Shown here: positions 34,530 to 43,700 of the stretch, piece by piece | How the letters are laid out: the number at the start of each line of letters is the position of its first letter | Position numbering within the stretch: position 1 is the first letter of the stretch | Assembly (NCBI GenBank): GCA_964568805.1 | Contig: CAZMRW010000012.1 | Coordinates: forward strand, 1-62,476 | Direction: 5' to 3' | Source: CAZMRW01 sp964568805 | GTDB lineage: Bacteria > Pseudomonadota > Gammaproteobacteria > Methylococcales > Methylomonadaceae | Length of the DNA: 62,476 nucleotides | Notes under the pieces: generated by a model | What the model was told of the DNA's origin: nothing | The model's input: the letters and a program-made list of their open reading frames with translations, nothing else | The model's database searches: none | Made by a program: the position numbers and the translations under genes

Positions 34530-35417
34530 TTAACCTAGGCTCCGCCTTGTAAACCTTCGATAGGCAAGATAGGCGATGATGGCCAGCATCAGCCAAGCGG
34601 TCACCAGGGGTCCGATGACGCCGTCGTAAGGACTGACCAGAAACAGATAGTCCGTTTTATAATTGAAATCAAAGAGGCTTTTGCTCATTTTGATTTGCCA
34701 TACCCAGGCCGTATGGCAGCCGATGCACAGGCCGAGAGTGGCGTTGACATGAGTTCTGAGCAGGGACAAAAAAATCCCGACCATCAGCAAAGCCACCATG
34801 GCGGAGCGTATGATGGGATTCAACAGGTTGGCAAAGGCTTCCTTGAGCAAGGTGAAACCGCTGAAAACATTCAGTTCCTGCAGGGGGATTTCGGTATGGC
34901 TGTTTAAAAAATGCAGCCCCGCATAATAGCCTGAACAAATCAAGATGGCTGCGATGGTCGGCAATCTTTTTCTTAAGCCCGTCAACAGCAAGCCTCGAAA
35001 CAGCGACTCTTCGACCAACGAGATCAATAAAGCGAGGGCCAGCGAAACGCCGATTTTTTCCGCCGCATAAACCAGTGTCCAGTTTTTCGACTGGTCGAGG
35101 ACATGAATGCCCAAGAGATACTCGATAACGAACACCGGCAGCAAGGTCAGAAAACCGAGCCCGAATCCTTGCAATAACTGCTTGAAAAATAGCCTTTTGG
35201 CAGCAAATCCCAGGTCTTCCTTGTTTAATTTCAACCAGGCCATCGCGGGAAAAATGCTGAGCACCAGTAAAAGCTGACCCGTTTTAAAGATCACTTTGCG
35301 GAAAGGAAACTGATCTCCCAATCCCGGCATGATAAAGTAACCCAGGACGCAGGCCAGCGATGCGGCAGCCAGCAGAACCGCCAACGGGATCAGGGCAATG
35401 CCTATTGATTTCAGCAT
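34530..35417 (-). CDS. CPBP family intramembrane metalloprotease
   Basis: 295 aa, about eight membrane helices. The Abi/CPBP motif EESLFRG (residues about 145-151) and a later GLHFLN provide the Glu and His of the predicted active site. Family members process membrane proteins or confer immunity; this one has no bacteriocin neighbours. Start 35417 is preferred because GGAGG lies in the end of rsmE and the two genes overlap there, so it is co-translated after rsmE. Confidence 0.82.
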   Translation of the reverse strand: MLKSIGIALIPLAVLLAAASLACVLGYFIMPGLGDQFPFRKVIFKTGQLLLVLSIFPAMAWLKLNKEDLGFAAKRLFFKQLLQGFGLGFLTLLPVFVIEYLLGIHVLDQSKNWTLVYAAEKIGVSLALALLISLVEESLFRGLLLTGLRKRLPTIAAILICSGYYAGLHFLNSHTEIPLQELNVFSGFTLLKEAFANLLNPIIRSAMVALLMVGIFLSLLRTHVNATLGLCIGCHTAWVWQIKMSKSLFDFNYKTDYLFLVSPYDGVIGPLVTAWLMLAIIAYLAYRRFTRRSLG

Positions 35418-36157
35418 GGTTTGACCCCTCCGCCAAAATCTCCCCACAACATCTGTACGGCCGACAGGGCCGCAAGCGCTGCGGTTTCCGTGCGCAATAT
35501 TCTGCTGCCGAGGCGTACCGGGATAAAGCCCGTCGATTTGGCGCTCTGCCGTTCATGGTCGGTGAAGCCGCCTTCCGGTCCGGTCAGCATTGTTACAGTC
35601 ATGTTATCGGGGCGCAAATCGGCCAATGAGATGTCCGCATAGGGATCCAGAAACACTTTCAGGCCCTGCTGCCGGCTCAGCCAGTCATGGATAGGTTCTA
35701 TCGGAAGCAACTCCGGTATCGACGTCCTGCCGCTTTGTTCGGCAGCATGTTGCACTATTTTTTGCCAGTGTAGCAAGCGTTGCGGTTTTTTTTCTCCTTT
35801 AAATTGCACCAGACATCGCTCCGTTTGTATCGGCGTAATACGATTAACTCCGAGTTCTACGGCCTTCTGTACCGATAGATCCATTCTGTCTCCGCGTGAA
35901 ATGCCAAGACCCAGAAAAACGGTCAGGGGCGACTCTACGCTGCGGTCAAGCCATTGGTTGATATTAATCATCACCCTGTTTCGGCTGACTTCGAGCAGTA
36001 CGGATAAAAATTCTCCGCCTTCACCGTTGAAGACAATGATTTCGGCATCTTTTTTCAGGCGCAGGACTGTTCTGACATAATGCGCATTGTCACCATCCAG
36101 ATCGATTTTTTGACCGATTGAGAATCGTTGTGGCACATATAATCTGGAAATTCGCAT
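35411..36157 (-). CDS. rsmE: 16S rRNA m3U1498 methyltransferase
   Basis: 248 aa SPOUT-class enzyme that methylates U1498 of 16S rRNA using SAM. Conserved HYVRTVLRLKKDAEIIVFNGEG, QKAVELGVNRITPIQTERC, LLTGPEGGFTDHE and LGSRILRTETAALAAL are all present. It lies near the SAM cycle genes metF, ahcY and metK but 223 bp away from metF. It overlaps the CPBP gene. Confidence 0.95.
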   Translation of the reverse strand: MRISRLYVPQRFSIGQKIDLDGDNAHYVRTVLRLKKDAEIIVFNGEGGEFLSVLLEVSRNRVMININQWLDRSVESPLTVFLGLGISRGDRMDLSVQKAVELGVNRITPIQTERCLVQFKGEKKPQRLLHWQKIVQHAAEQSGRTSIPELLPIEPIHDWLSRQQGLKVFLDPYADISLADLRPDNMTVTMLTGPEGGFTDHERQSAKSTGFIPVRLGSRILRTETAALAALSAVQMLWGDFGGGVKPC

Positions 36158-36380
36158 TTATCCAGTTACCCGATAATAAGTCAGCATGGTGTGTTACCAG
36201 TCATTGAAGTCCGATAGTGCTCCGCAGTTTATGAAGGAGGGCAGATGACCCGCGTTAAAGGAGTATGCCGAAATGGCAGTCAGCTTCATTGATATGGGTT
36301 CAAACAGTTTGCTCTAAACTCGTTGAAAGCAGCCGGAATGAATAATCAGTGCCTTCTTCATGCCCCGCTTGCTTTTGATC

Positions 36381-37238
36381 TTAGGCCTGCTGTCCGGTGT
36401 GTAAATTGCTTAGGATGGCCAATGTCGGCGCTGATTGATTCATTGTGTAAAAATGTATGCCCGGAGCGCCTTGATCCAGTAACTGTTGGCACAGTCTGGT
36501 CACAACATCCTGGCCGAACGCCTGGATCGATTTGCGGTCATCGCCGAAACATTCCAGTCGTTTCCTCAGCCATCGTGGTATATCGGCGCCGCACATTTCA
36601 GAGAAACGGGACAACTGTGAATATTGAGTTATCGGCATGATACCGGGAACGATAGGTATAGCAATGCCGCTTTTTTCGCACCTGTCAACGAAATAAAAAT
36701 ACGCTTCGGCATTATAAAAATATTGGGTGATTGCGGTATCGGCGCCGGCTTCAACCTTGCGTTTGAAGTTCATGAAATCGGCATCGGCATTCATTGCCTG
36801 AGGATGCACTTCAGGGTAGGCGGCAACATGGATCTGAAAGTAATCTCCGGTTTCCTGGCGGATAAAGTCTACCAGCTCATTAGCATATCTGAATTCGCCC
36901 GCCGACATCATGCCGGATGGCAAGTCGCCCCGTAATGCGACGATTTTAGAAATACCCTTATTCTGATACTGTTTGAGTATGGCGCGAATGTTTTCTTTAG
37001 TGGAGGCAACACAGGATAAATGCGGCGCCGCCGAGATACCTTTGGACTGAATTTCGACGACTGTCTCGTAGGTTTTGTCGCGGGTTGAACCGCCGGCGCC
37101 AAACGTTACCGAGAAAAAATCCGGTTGAAGATTTGCCAGTTTGTCATGGACAACTTGCAAATTGACTGCACCCTCTTCTGTTTTCGGAGGATAAAATTCA
37201 AAACTGAAAAGTTTCGGATGTGTTTTTTGTGATAACAT
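36381..37238 (-). CDS. metF: 5,10-methylenetetrahydrofolate reductase
   Basis: 285 aa FAD enzyme that makes 5-methyl-THF for methionine synthesis. FEFYPPKTEEGA, TFGAGGSTRDKT, HLSCVAST and ALRGDLPSG are signature motifs. It is downstream of ahcY by 109 bp on the same strand. The gap between them contains a structured hairpin (37272-37313). The order metK-ahcY-metF on this strand makes a complete SAM-cycle cluster. Confidence 0.96.
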   Translation of the reverse strand: MLSQKTHPKLFSFEFYPPKTEEGAVNLQVVHDKLANLQPDFFSVTFGAGGSTRDKTYETVVEIQSKGISAAPHLSCVASTKENIRAILKQYQNKGISKIVALRGDLPSGMMSAGEFRYANELVDFIRQETGDYFQIHVAAYPEVHPQAMNADADFMNFKRKVEAGADTAITQYFYNAEAYFYFVDRCEKSGIAIPIVPGIMPITQYSQLSRFSEMCGADIPRWLRKRLECFGDDRKSIQAFGQDVVTRLCQQLLDQGAPGIHFYTMNQSAPTLAILSNLHTGQQA

Positions 37239-37271
37239 TCAGGTGCGTATAGTGTGAATCCGCTCGGCATA

Positions 37272-37313
37272 ACTCAACCGAAAGCCGCGAATGTTTGCGG
37301 GAAACGGTTGAGT
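37272..37313 (-). promoter_or_regulatory. Two-part hairpin in the ahcY-metF leader
   Basis: The outer stem ACTCAACCG/CGGTTGAGT (9 bp) and inner stem CCGC/GCGG are separated by a symmetric AAAG/GAAA internal loop, with an 8-nt terminal loop. It lies between the ahcY stop (37348) and the metF start (37238). There is no U tract, so it is not a terminator. It does not match the conserved SAM-I, SAM-II or SAH riboswitch cores that I know. It may control mRNA stability or metF translation. Confidence 0.45.
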
Positions 37314-37347
37314 CACGCCGAACTTAACTTGCATATTGCCAAGTCGA

Positions 37348-38640
37348 TCAATAACGGTAATAATCGACTTTAAACGGACCGTCAACAGGAACATTAATGT
37401 ATTTCGCCTGTTCTTCAGTTAATCGGGTCAAATTGACACCCAGTTGTTTCAGGTGCAATGCAGCCACTTTTTCATCCAGTTTCTTGGGCAGGAGATAGAC
37501 TTTATTCTCATACTGGGCCGAGTTAGCCCACAGTTCCATTTGCGCCAAAACCTGATTGCAGAATGAATTGGACATGACGAAACTTGGGTGGCCGGTCGCG
37601 CAACCCAGATTGACTAAGCGGCCTTCCGCCAACACGATCAGCCGTTTTCCATCTGGAAAAATCACATGGTCAACTTGCGGTTTAATATTTTCCCATTGAT
37701 ATTGGCGCAACGATGCAATGTCAATCTCCGCATCGAAATGGCCTATGTTGCATACGATTGCCTGATTTTTCATGACAAGCATATGTTTATGGGTAATGAC
37801 ATTGACATTGCCCGTCGCAGTAACAAAAATGTTTGCGGCAGGCGCGGCTTCTTCCATGGTGACGACACGGTAACCTTCCATGGCGGCTTGCAGAGCGCAA
37901 ATCGGGTCAATTTCGGTGATCCAGACGGTGGCGCCAAGACCGCGCAGCGATTGTGCGCAACCTTTGCCGACATCACCGTAACCGCAGACCACCGCTATTT
38001 TACCGGCCACCATAACATCGGTCGCGCGCTTGATCCCGTCGACCAGGGATTCGCGGCAGCCATAAAGATTGTCGAATTTCGACTTGGTTACCGAATCATT
38101 AACATTGAATGAAGGAACTTTTAACGTGCCATTCGCTACCCTTTCATAAAGGCGCAACACGCCGGTAGTGGTTTCTTCGGACAGGCCCTTAACATTCGAC
38201 ATTAACTCCGGGTATTGTTCATGCATCATCAATGTCAAATCGCCGCCATCATCGAGAAGCATATTGGGACGCCAGCCGTTGGGTCCTTCGATGGTTTGTG
38301 CAATACACCATTCGGCTTCCGCTTCGGTTTCGCCTTTCCAGGCAAAAACCGGAATGCCGGCAGCCGCAATGGCGGCGGCGGCATGATCCTGGGTTGAGAA
38401 AATGTTGCATGACGACCAGCGCACTTCTGCGCCTAATGCAATCAGGGTTTCTATCAACACCGCCGTCTGAATGGTCATATGCAGACAACCGGCAATACGC
38501 GCGCCTTTTAAAGGTTGTTGGGCGCCGTATTCGGCCCGCAAAGCCATCAAGCCGGGCATTTCGGTTTCGGCAATATTGATTTCTTTACGGCCCCAAGCCG
38601 CTAATGCGATATCGGCAACTTTATAATCAGCTTGACTCAT
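37348..38640 (-). CDS. ahcY: Adenosylhomocysteinase
   Basis: 430 aa NAD enzyme that hydrolyses S-adenosylhomocysteine to adenosine and homocysteine. DIALAAWGRKEINIAETEMPGL at the N terminus, GYGDVGKGCAQ as the NAD fold and the C terminus FKVDYYRY are diagnostic. It lies 96 bp after metK with a perfect 14-bp hairpin between. This route is used instead of the Pfs-LuxS pathway. Confidence 0.98.
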   Translation of the reverse strand: MSQADYKVADIALAAWGRKEINIAETEMPGLMALRAEYGAQQPLKGARIAGCLHMTIQTAVLIETLIALGAEVRWSSCNIFSTQDHAAAAIAAAGIPVFAWKGETEAEAEWCIAQTIEGPNGWRPNMLLDDGGDLTLMMHEQYPELMSNVKGLSEETTTGVLRLYERVANGTLKVPSFNVNDSVTKSKFDNLYGCRESLVDGIKRATDVMVAGKIAVVCGYGDVGKGCAQSLRGLGATVWITEIDPICALQAAMEGYRVVTMEEAAPAANIFVTATGNVNVITHKHMLVMKNQAIVCNIGHFDAEIDIASLRQYQWENIKPQVDHVIFPDGKRLIVLAEGRLVNLGCATGHPSFVMSNSFCNQVLAQMELWANSAQYENKVYLLPKKLDEKVAALHLKQLGVNLTRLTEEQAKYINVPVDGPFKVDYYRY

Positions 38641-38667
38641 GATGGGTGTCTCATTGCTATTGAATTT

Positions 38668-38698
38668 TCAGCAAGGCATGCTTTGCATGCCTTGCTGA
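38668..38698 (-). repeat. Perfect 14-bp hairpin between metK and ahcY
   Basis: TCAGCAAGGCATGC, loop TTT, GCATGCCTTGCTGA as read on the plus strand. In the minus-strand transcript it is not followed by a U run, so it does not act as an intrinsic terminator. It may be a processing or stability element that sets metK:ahcY ratios, or a binding site in DNA (the core GGCATGC...GCATGCC is palindromic). Confidence 0.6.
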
Positions 38699-38736
38699 TG
38701 ATTAGAGAAAATTAGATGCGTATTGCGAATACTGTT

Positions 38737-39897
38737 TTAAATACCGGCGGCATCGACTAACGCGTCAACTTTGTCGGTTTTTTCCCACGAGAATGATTCT
38801 TCGTTACGTCCAAAATGACCATAGGCCGCGGTGGCTTGATAGATCGGCTTTAACAGACCGAGCATGGCAATCAGTCCTTTGGGTCTAAGATCAAAAATAT
38901 CCCTGATAATCTCCACCAGCCGGTCTTCGCTGATCTTGCCGGTGCCAAAGGTATCAATGCTGATTGAAGTCGGTTCGGCGACGCCAATCGCATAAGAAAC
39001 CTGAATTTCACAGCGCTCCGCCAGATTTGCCGCAACAATATTTTTAGCGACATAACGGGCCATATAGGCAGCCGACCGGTCGACTTTTGACGGATCCTTG
39101 CCCGAAAATGCGCCGCCGCCATGTCTTGCCATGCCGCCGTAGCTGTCGACGATAATTTTCCGTCCGGTCAGCCCGCAATCGCCGACAGGTCCGCCGATAA
39201 CAAACTGTCCGGTTGGATTGATAAAATATTTGGTGTCCTTATGCAGCCATTCCTTGGGCAGGACGGGCAAAATGATTTCGTCCATCACCGCTTCATGAAT
39301 AGCCATGGCGCTGATCTCGGGAGAATGCTGGGTGGACAGCACGACAGCATCGATAGCTACCGGCTTGAAATTTTCATAGCGGAAAGTAATCTGGCTTTTG
39401 GCATCCGGGCGCAGCCATGGCAAGGTTTTATTTTTCCGTACTTCTGACTGGCGTTTCATCAGGAGATGAGCATAGGTAATCGGCGCAGGCATCAGAACAT
39501 CGGTTTCATTACTGGCATAACCGAACATCAAGCCTTGGTCGCCGGCGCCTTGTTCATGGTTTTCCGCTTCATCGACACCCATTGCGATATCGGAAGATTG
39601 CTTGCCGATGGCGTTTAATACTGCGCAACTCTGGCCGTCAAAGCCGATGTCGCCGTGATCATAGCCGATATCGCAAACGACTTTTCGAACCAGTTCCTCG
39701 GTATCAACCCAGGCATTCGTGGTTATTTCGCCCGCCAGGATGACCATTCCGGTTTTTACCAGGGTCTCGCACGCAACTCTCGATCTTGGATCCTGAGCCA
39801 ATAAAGCATCCAGCACAGCATCTGAAATTTGGTCGGCAACTTTATCAGGATGCCCTTCCGAAACTGATTCTGAGGTAAAAATGAAATTATTGCTCAT
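38737..39897 (-). CDS. metK: S-adenosylmethionine synthetase
   Basis: 386 aa. Makes SAM from methionine and ATP. FTSESVSEGHPDKVADQISD, GAGDQGLMFGYA, GGAFSGKDPSKVDRSAAY are signature motifs. Start 39897 has AAGGCAG upstream and matches the family N terminus; in-frame codons further back lie in the terminator region. Only about 40 nt separate the start codon from a hairpin with a U run, after tRNA-Ile, so a separate promoter for metK has little room. Confidence 0.97.
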   Translation of the reverse strand: MSNNFIFTSESVSEGHPDKVADQISDAVLDALLAQDPRSRVACETLVKTGMVILAGEITTNAWVDTEELVRKVVCDIGYDHGDIGFDGQSCAVLNAIGKQSSDIAMGVDEAENHEQGAGDQGLMFGYASNETDVLMPAPITYAHLLMKRQSEVRKNKTLPWLRPDAKSQITFRYENFKPVAIDAVVLSTQHSPEISAMAIHEAVMDEIILPVLPKEWLHKDTKYFINPTGQFVIGGPVGDCGLTGRKIIVDSYGGMARHGGGAFSGKDPSKVDRSAAYMARYVAKNIVAANLAERCEIQVSYAIGVAEPTSISIDTFGTGKISEDRLVEIIRDIFDLRPKGLIAMLGLLKPIYQATAAYGHFGRNEESFSWEKTDKVDALVDAAGI

Positions 39898-39935
39898 TAC
39901 ACTGCCTTTTAAAAGATAAAAAAACCCGAACATGC

Positions 39936-39957
39936 AAAAGGCTGCTAAGGCAGCCTT
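39936..39957 (-). terminator. Terminator or attenuator between tRNA-Ile and metK
   Basis: AAGGCTGC-CTTA-GCAGCCTT on the minus strand, followed by TT (four U in total with the stem end) and, after GCATGTTCGGG, by a longer TTTTTTT. It follows the tRNA 3' end by 11 nt. It could end the rpoD-tRNA transcript, or act as a partial terminator in front of metK. Confidence 0.6.
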
Positions 39958-39968
39958 ATTATGAGTGG

Positions 39969-40045
39969 TGGTGGGCCCTGTAGGACTTGAACCTACGACC
40001 TGCCGATTATGAGTCGGACGCTCTAACCAACTGAGCTAAGGGCCC
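39969..40045 (-). tRNA. ileX: tRNA-Ile (anticodon CAU, lysidine-modified)
   Basis: 77 nt including an encoded CCA. The acceptor stem is GGGCCCT/AGGGCCC and the anticodon loop is CTCATAA. The body resembles Escherichia coli tRNA-Ile2 (TTAGCTCAGT..., GTTCAAGTCC) and not elongator tRNA-Met (GGCTACG acceptor). It is therefore the substrate of TilS. The 27-43 pair is a U-C mismatch. The mature 5' end is only 10 nt after the rpoD stop codon, so the tRNA is almost certainly processed out of the rpoD transcript. Confidence 0.92.
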
Positions 40046-40055
40046 TTGCTATTAT

Positions 40056-41867
40056 TTATTCGCCATCCAGAAAGCACCGAAGCTGTTCGGATCTCGACGG
40101 ATGCCTGAGTTTTCTCAGGGCTTTGGCTTCAATCTGGCGAATCCGCTCACGGGTCACATCAAATTGTTTGCCTACTTCTTCCAGCGTATGATCGGTATTC
40201 ATGTTGATGCCAAAACGCATGCGCAACACTTTTGCCTCTCTCGCCGTCAATCCGGACAACACGTTTTGCGTCGATTCGCGCAATCCGGCAATTGTAGCAG
40301 ATTCGACAGGAGATAACACCCTGGCATCTTCAATAAAATCACCTAAATGTGAATCTTCGTCATCTCCGATCGGTGTTTCCATGGAAATCGGTTCTTTGGC
40401 GATTTTTAAAACCTTGCGAACCTTGTCTTCGGGCATTTCCATTCTTACCGCCAACTCTTCCGGTGTTGCTTCCCGGCCCAATTCCTGAAGGATCTGCCTG
40501 GAAATCCGGTTCAATTTATTGATGGTTTCGATCATATGCACTGGGATACGAATCGTTCGGGCCTGATCGGCAATCGAGCGGGTGATCGCTTGCCGGATCC
40601 ACCAGGTTGCATAGGTGGAAAATTTATAGCCGCGGCGGTATTCAAATTTATCCACTGCTTTCATCAAACCGATATTGCCTTCCTGAATCAAATCAAGGAA
40701 CTGCAAGCCACGGTTGGTATATTTTTTGGCAATCGAGATTACCAGCCTTAAATTGGCTTCGATCATCTCTTTTTTGGCGCGTCTGGCTTTTGCTTCGCCG
40801 ATCGACATGCGCCTGTTTATGTCTTTTAGGCCGCTTATCGTCAGGCCGTATTCCGCCTCAATGTCAGTCAATATTTTTTGCGCCTTTCTAATTTCCTTTT
40901 CATGTGCACGCAAAGTTTCGGCATATTTATTATGTCCGTCACTCAAATAACGATCCAGCCAGACCGAACTGGCTTCGTTCTCTGTGAACATGGCGATAAA
41001 TTCCTGGCGCGGCATCTTTGCATGTTTAATGCAAATATCCATGATCAGTCTTTCCTGCTCACGAACCGTAGCGATTCCATTTGGAATAATCGACGTCATT
41101 TTTTTCAAGTATTGGGGCGTCCATTTGAATTCCATGAATAAATCAGCTAAAGCATCAAATGCTTTTTCAGTTTCTTCGCTGGCATAGCCGTATTTTTTGA
41201 TGGCTGCCGATGCCGTCTTCAGCTGTTTTCTAAGGCCTTCAACCTTGTCATTGACCTCTTCATAGTTAAGTCCCTTCAATTCTTCGTCCGCGCCTGCTTC
41301 TTCGACAACATCATTGCTGACGACTGCGGCAAAATCTTCCGGCTCGCTCAAATCGGAAAAGCCCGTGATCAAATCGGTCAGTCGGATACCGCCTTCATCA
41401 CCGGAAATGGCGTCATAGGATTGCAAAAAATCCTCTACTACAACGCAGGATCTTGAAATTGCTTTAACGAGCTGTTGTTGGCCTTCTTCTATCCGCTTGG
41501 CGATTTTTAATTCATCGGCGCGCGTCAATAATTCGACTGAACCCATTTCGCGCATATACATACGAACAGGGTCTGTCGTTCTGCCAAATTCACTGTCTAC
41601 TGAAGCCAGTGCCGCTACTTCTTCCGCATCTTCGTCATCGGTAGTGACCGCAGCCGAGTCGGTGATCAGTGAATCTTCATCAGGTGCAACCTCATAAACC
41701 TGAATACCCATATCGTTGATCATGGCAATAAAATCTTCGATTTGTTCAGGGTCAACGATATCACTAGGCAAGTGATCATTGACCTCGGCGTAAGTCAGAA
41801 AACCCTGAATTTTGCCTTTGGCAATCAATTGTTTAAGTTGGGACTGCTGTTGTTCTTGATTCATCAT
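40056..41867 (-). CDS. rpoD: RNA polymerase primary sigma factor (sigma70)
   Basis: 603 aa, normal length for gammaproteobacteria. Region 1.1 is at the N terminus (LKQLIAKGKIQGFLTYAEVNDHL), then a sigma70 non-conserved region, region 2.4 (YATWWIRQAITRSIADQART) and region 4.2 (VTRERIRQIEAKALRKLR). It recognises housekeeping -10/-35 promoters. It is the last protein gene of rpsU-yqeY-dnaG-rpoD, 61 bp after dnaG. Confidence 0.99.
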   Translation of the reverse strand: MMNQEQQQSQLKQLIAKGKIQGFLTYAEVNDHLPSDIVDPEQIEDFIAMINDMGIQVYEVAPDEDSLITDSAAVTTDDEDAEEVAALASVDSEFGRTTDPVRMYMREMGSVELLTRADELKIAKRIEEGQQQLVKAISRSCVVVEDFLQSYDAISGDEGGIRLTDLITGFSDLSEPEDFAAVVSNDVVEEAGADEELKGLNYEEVNDKVEGLRKQLKTASAAIKKYGYASEETEKAFDALADLFMEFKWTPQYLKKMTSIIPNGIATVREQERLIMDICIKHAKMPRQEFIAMFTENEASSVWLDRYLSDGHNKYAETLRAHEKEIRKAQKILTDIEAEYGLTISGLKDINRRMSIGEAKARRAKKEMIEANLRLVISIAKKYTNRGLQFLDLIQEGNIGLMKAVDKFEYRRGYKFSTYATWWIRQAITRSIADQARTIRIPVHMIETINKLNRISRQILQELGREATPEELAVRMEMPEDKVRKVLKIAKEPISMETPIGDDEDSHLGDFIEDARVLSPVESATIAGLRESTQNVLSGLTAREAKVLRMRFGINMNTDHTLEEVGKQFDVTRERIRQIEAKALRKLRHPSRSEQLRCFLDGE

Positions 41868-41928
41868 TCACTCACCGGATAGTCAATTCAGCTGAACTAA
41901 ACTGAACAGATAATTATACTTCATAATA

Positions 41929-43677
41929 TTAATTTTTGGCGCCATATTTATTGTCAACCAATAACTTTCGCAACATGTCTTTCTCTGGCGGAGTCAGCCC
42001 TGCAGATTTCTCCTTGGCCAACAATTTGTCCAGACTGGCTGATCTGGCCTGTGCAAGCAATCTCTCCAGGGCATCGGCAAATTCTACTTCAATGCCATCA
42101 GGGGGTACCAGCAAATGCAAAAAAGCTAAAGCCTTGACCGGCTTTTCTTCCGCGCTATCGCGAAACATTTCGAGCAAAACCCCGGCATTTGCAGGTTTAT
42201 TGACCAGGATGGCCCGCAGGATATTTTTAAACAGCTCAACACCCGGAAAGTCCAGGTTATCCCAATTGATTTCCTTCTGTTCGACCAGTTCAGCCAACTC
42301 TGGATTCTGCACCAATAAAGCGATAGCCATTTTTGCCGAGGACATCCTGCTTTTATCCTTTCGGACTTTTCGTTCGTACGTCTGGCTAAGTTTAGTTTCA
42401 TTCTCTAAAACATCCAGAACAATGTATCCGGATAACTCTTTAAGCCTGGCAAACATCATTTCCCTGAACACGCCGTCGGGCAATTTTTCCAGATAGGGCT
42501 TGGCTTTGTTAACCAATTGCGCCCGTCCTTCCAGTGTAGTTAGATTCAGATCGCCGGCAAGTTGTGCAAAAAAATAATCCGACAGGGTTTCGGCTGTTTG
42601 CAATCGCTCGGCAAAACCAGTGACGCCTTCCTTCCGAACCAGCGAATCCGGGTCGTCATTTTGCGGCAATAACATAATGCGAACTTGCCGCCCATCCCTT
42701 AAGCAGGGAAATACCGGTTCCATCGCTCGCCATGCGGCATCTCGGCCTGCTTTATCGCCATCGAAACAAAATACCAGTTCCGTTGTAAACCGGAACAATA
42801 ATTCCAGATGGGGCTGTGATGCCGCCGTTCCTAACGTGGCTACGGCATAATGGATGCCAAACTGCGCCAGTGCGATGACATCCATATAGCCTTCAACGAT
42901 CAGGATTCTTTGCGGCTTGGCCTGCTTTTGCAGCAGTTCGTACAAACCATAGACTTCTTTGCCTTTATGAAATATGGGCGTTTCCGGAGAATTCAAATAT
43001 TTAGGCAAAGAATCATCGAGCACCCGTCCGCCAAACCCGATTATTCGTCCGCGTTTGTCGCGGATCGGGAACATGATCCGACCCCGAAAACGTCCGTAAA
43101 GTTCACCGTCATCATTCCTGCCAAGCAAGCCGCCCTCCTGCAATAAATTCGGGTCGAACCGTTCCCTTAGATTCTGCCATTTATGGGGTGCATAACCCAG
43201 CAGATAATCTTTTGCAACGACGCCGGAAACGCCTCTGGATTTTAGATACTCCACGGCATTTTGGCCATCAGGGTGATTGCGCAGTTGCTCCGCATAATAG
43301 GCGGCAACCCGCTCCATCAACTGAAAGAGGCCCGGTAAATCATTCTTTTTTTGTCCAGTCGACTGTTCGGTCGACTCTTTTGGCACGTCCAGACCGGCAA
43401 AGGCCGCCAGATCTTCAACAGCTTCGACAAAATCGAGATGATTAAAATCCATCAGGAAGCTGATGGCATTTCCGCTGGCGCCGCAGCCGAAGCAATAATA
43501 AAACTGCTTGTTGCGGTTTACAGAGAAACTGGGGGTTTTTTCAGTATGAAAAGGGCAACGGGCTACATAATTTGAGCCCGTTTTTTTTAGAGGGACATGC
43601 GTATCGATCAGATCAACGATATCAACCCGAACCAAGAGGTCGTCAATAAAGGCACGAGGAATTCTACCGCCGGACAT
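41929..43677 (-). CDS. dnaG: DNA primase
   Basis: 582 aa. Makes RNA primers for replication. The zinc-binding CHC2 domain (CPFHTEKTPSF ... CFGCG, residues about 40-65), the TOPRIM fold (LIVEGYMDVIALAQ and CFDGDKAGRDAA), and a C-terminal DnaB-binding region are visible. It is 23 bp after yqeY and 61 bp before rpoD. Confidence 0.98.
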   Translation of the reverse strand: MSGGRIPRAFIDDLLVRVDIVDLIDTHVPLKKTGSNYVARCPFHTEKTPSFSVNRNKQFYYCFGCGASGNAISFLMDFNHLDFVEAVEDLAAFAGLDVPKESTEQSTGQKKNDLPGLFQLMERVAAYYAEQLRNHPDGQNAVEYLKSRGVSGVVAKDYLLGYAPHKWQNLRERFDPNLLQEGGLLGRNDDGELYGRFRGRIMFPIRDKRGRIIGFGGRVLDDSLPKYLNSPETPIFHKGKEVYGLYELLQKQAKPQRILIVEGYMDVIALAQFGIHYAVATLGTAASQPHLELLFRFTTELVFCFDGDKAGRDAAWRAMEPVFPCLRDGRQVRIMLLPQNDDPDSLVRKEGVTGFAERLQTAETLSDYFFAQLAGDLNLTTLEGRAQLVNKAKPYLEKLPDGVFREMMFARLKELSGYIVLDVLENETKLSQTYERKVRKDKSRMSSAKMAIALLVQNPELAELVEQKEINWDNLDFPGVELFKNILRAILVNKPANAGVLLEMFRDSAEEKPVKALAFLHLLVPPDGIEVEFADALERLLAQARSASLDKLLAKEKSAGLTPPEKDMLRKLLVDNKYGAKN

Positions 43678-43700
43678 TGCTTTTAGCGGATCGAAATCAA

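Noticed and set aside
38641..38736. SAH riboswitch upstream of ahcY
   Set aside because: The gap holds only a simple perfect hairpin; conserved SAH riboswitch segments are not present.
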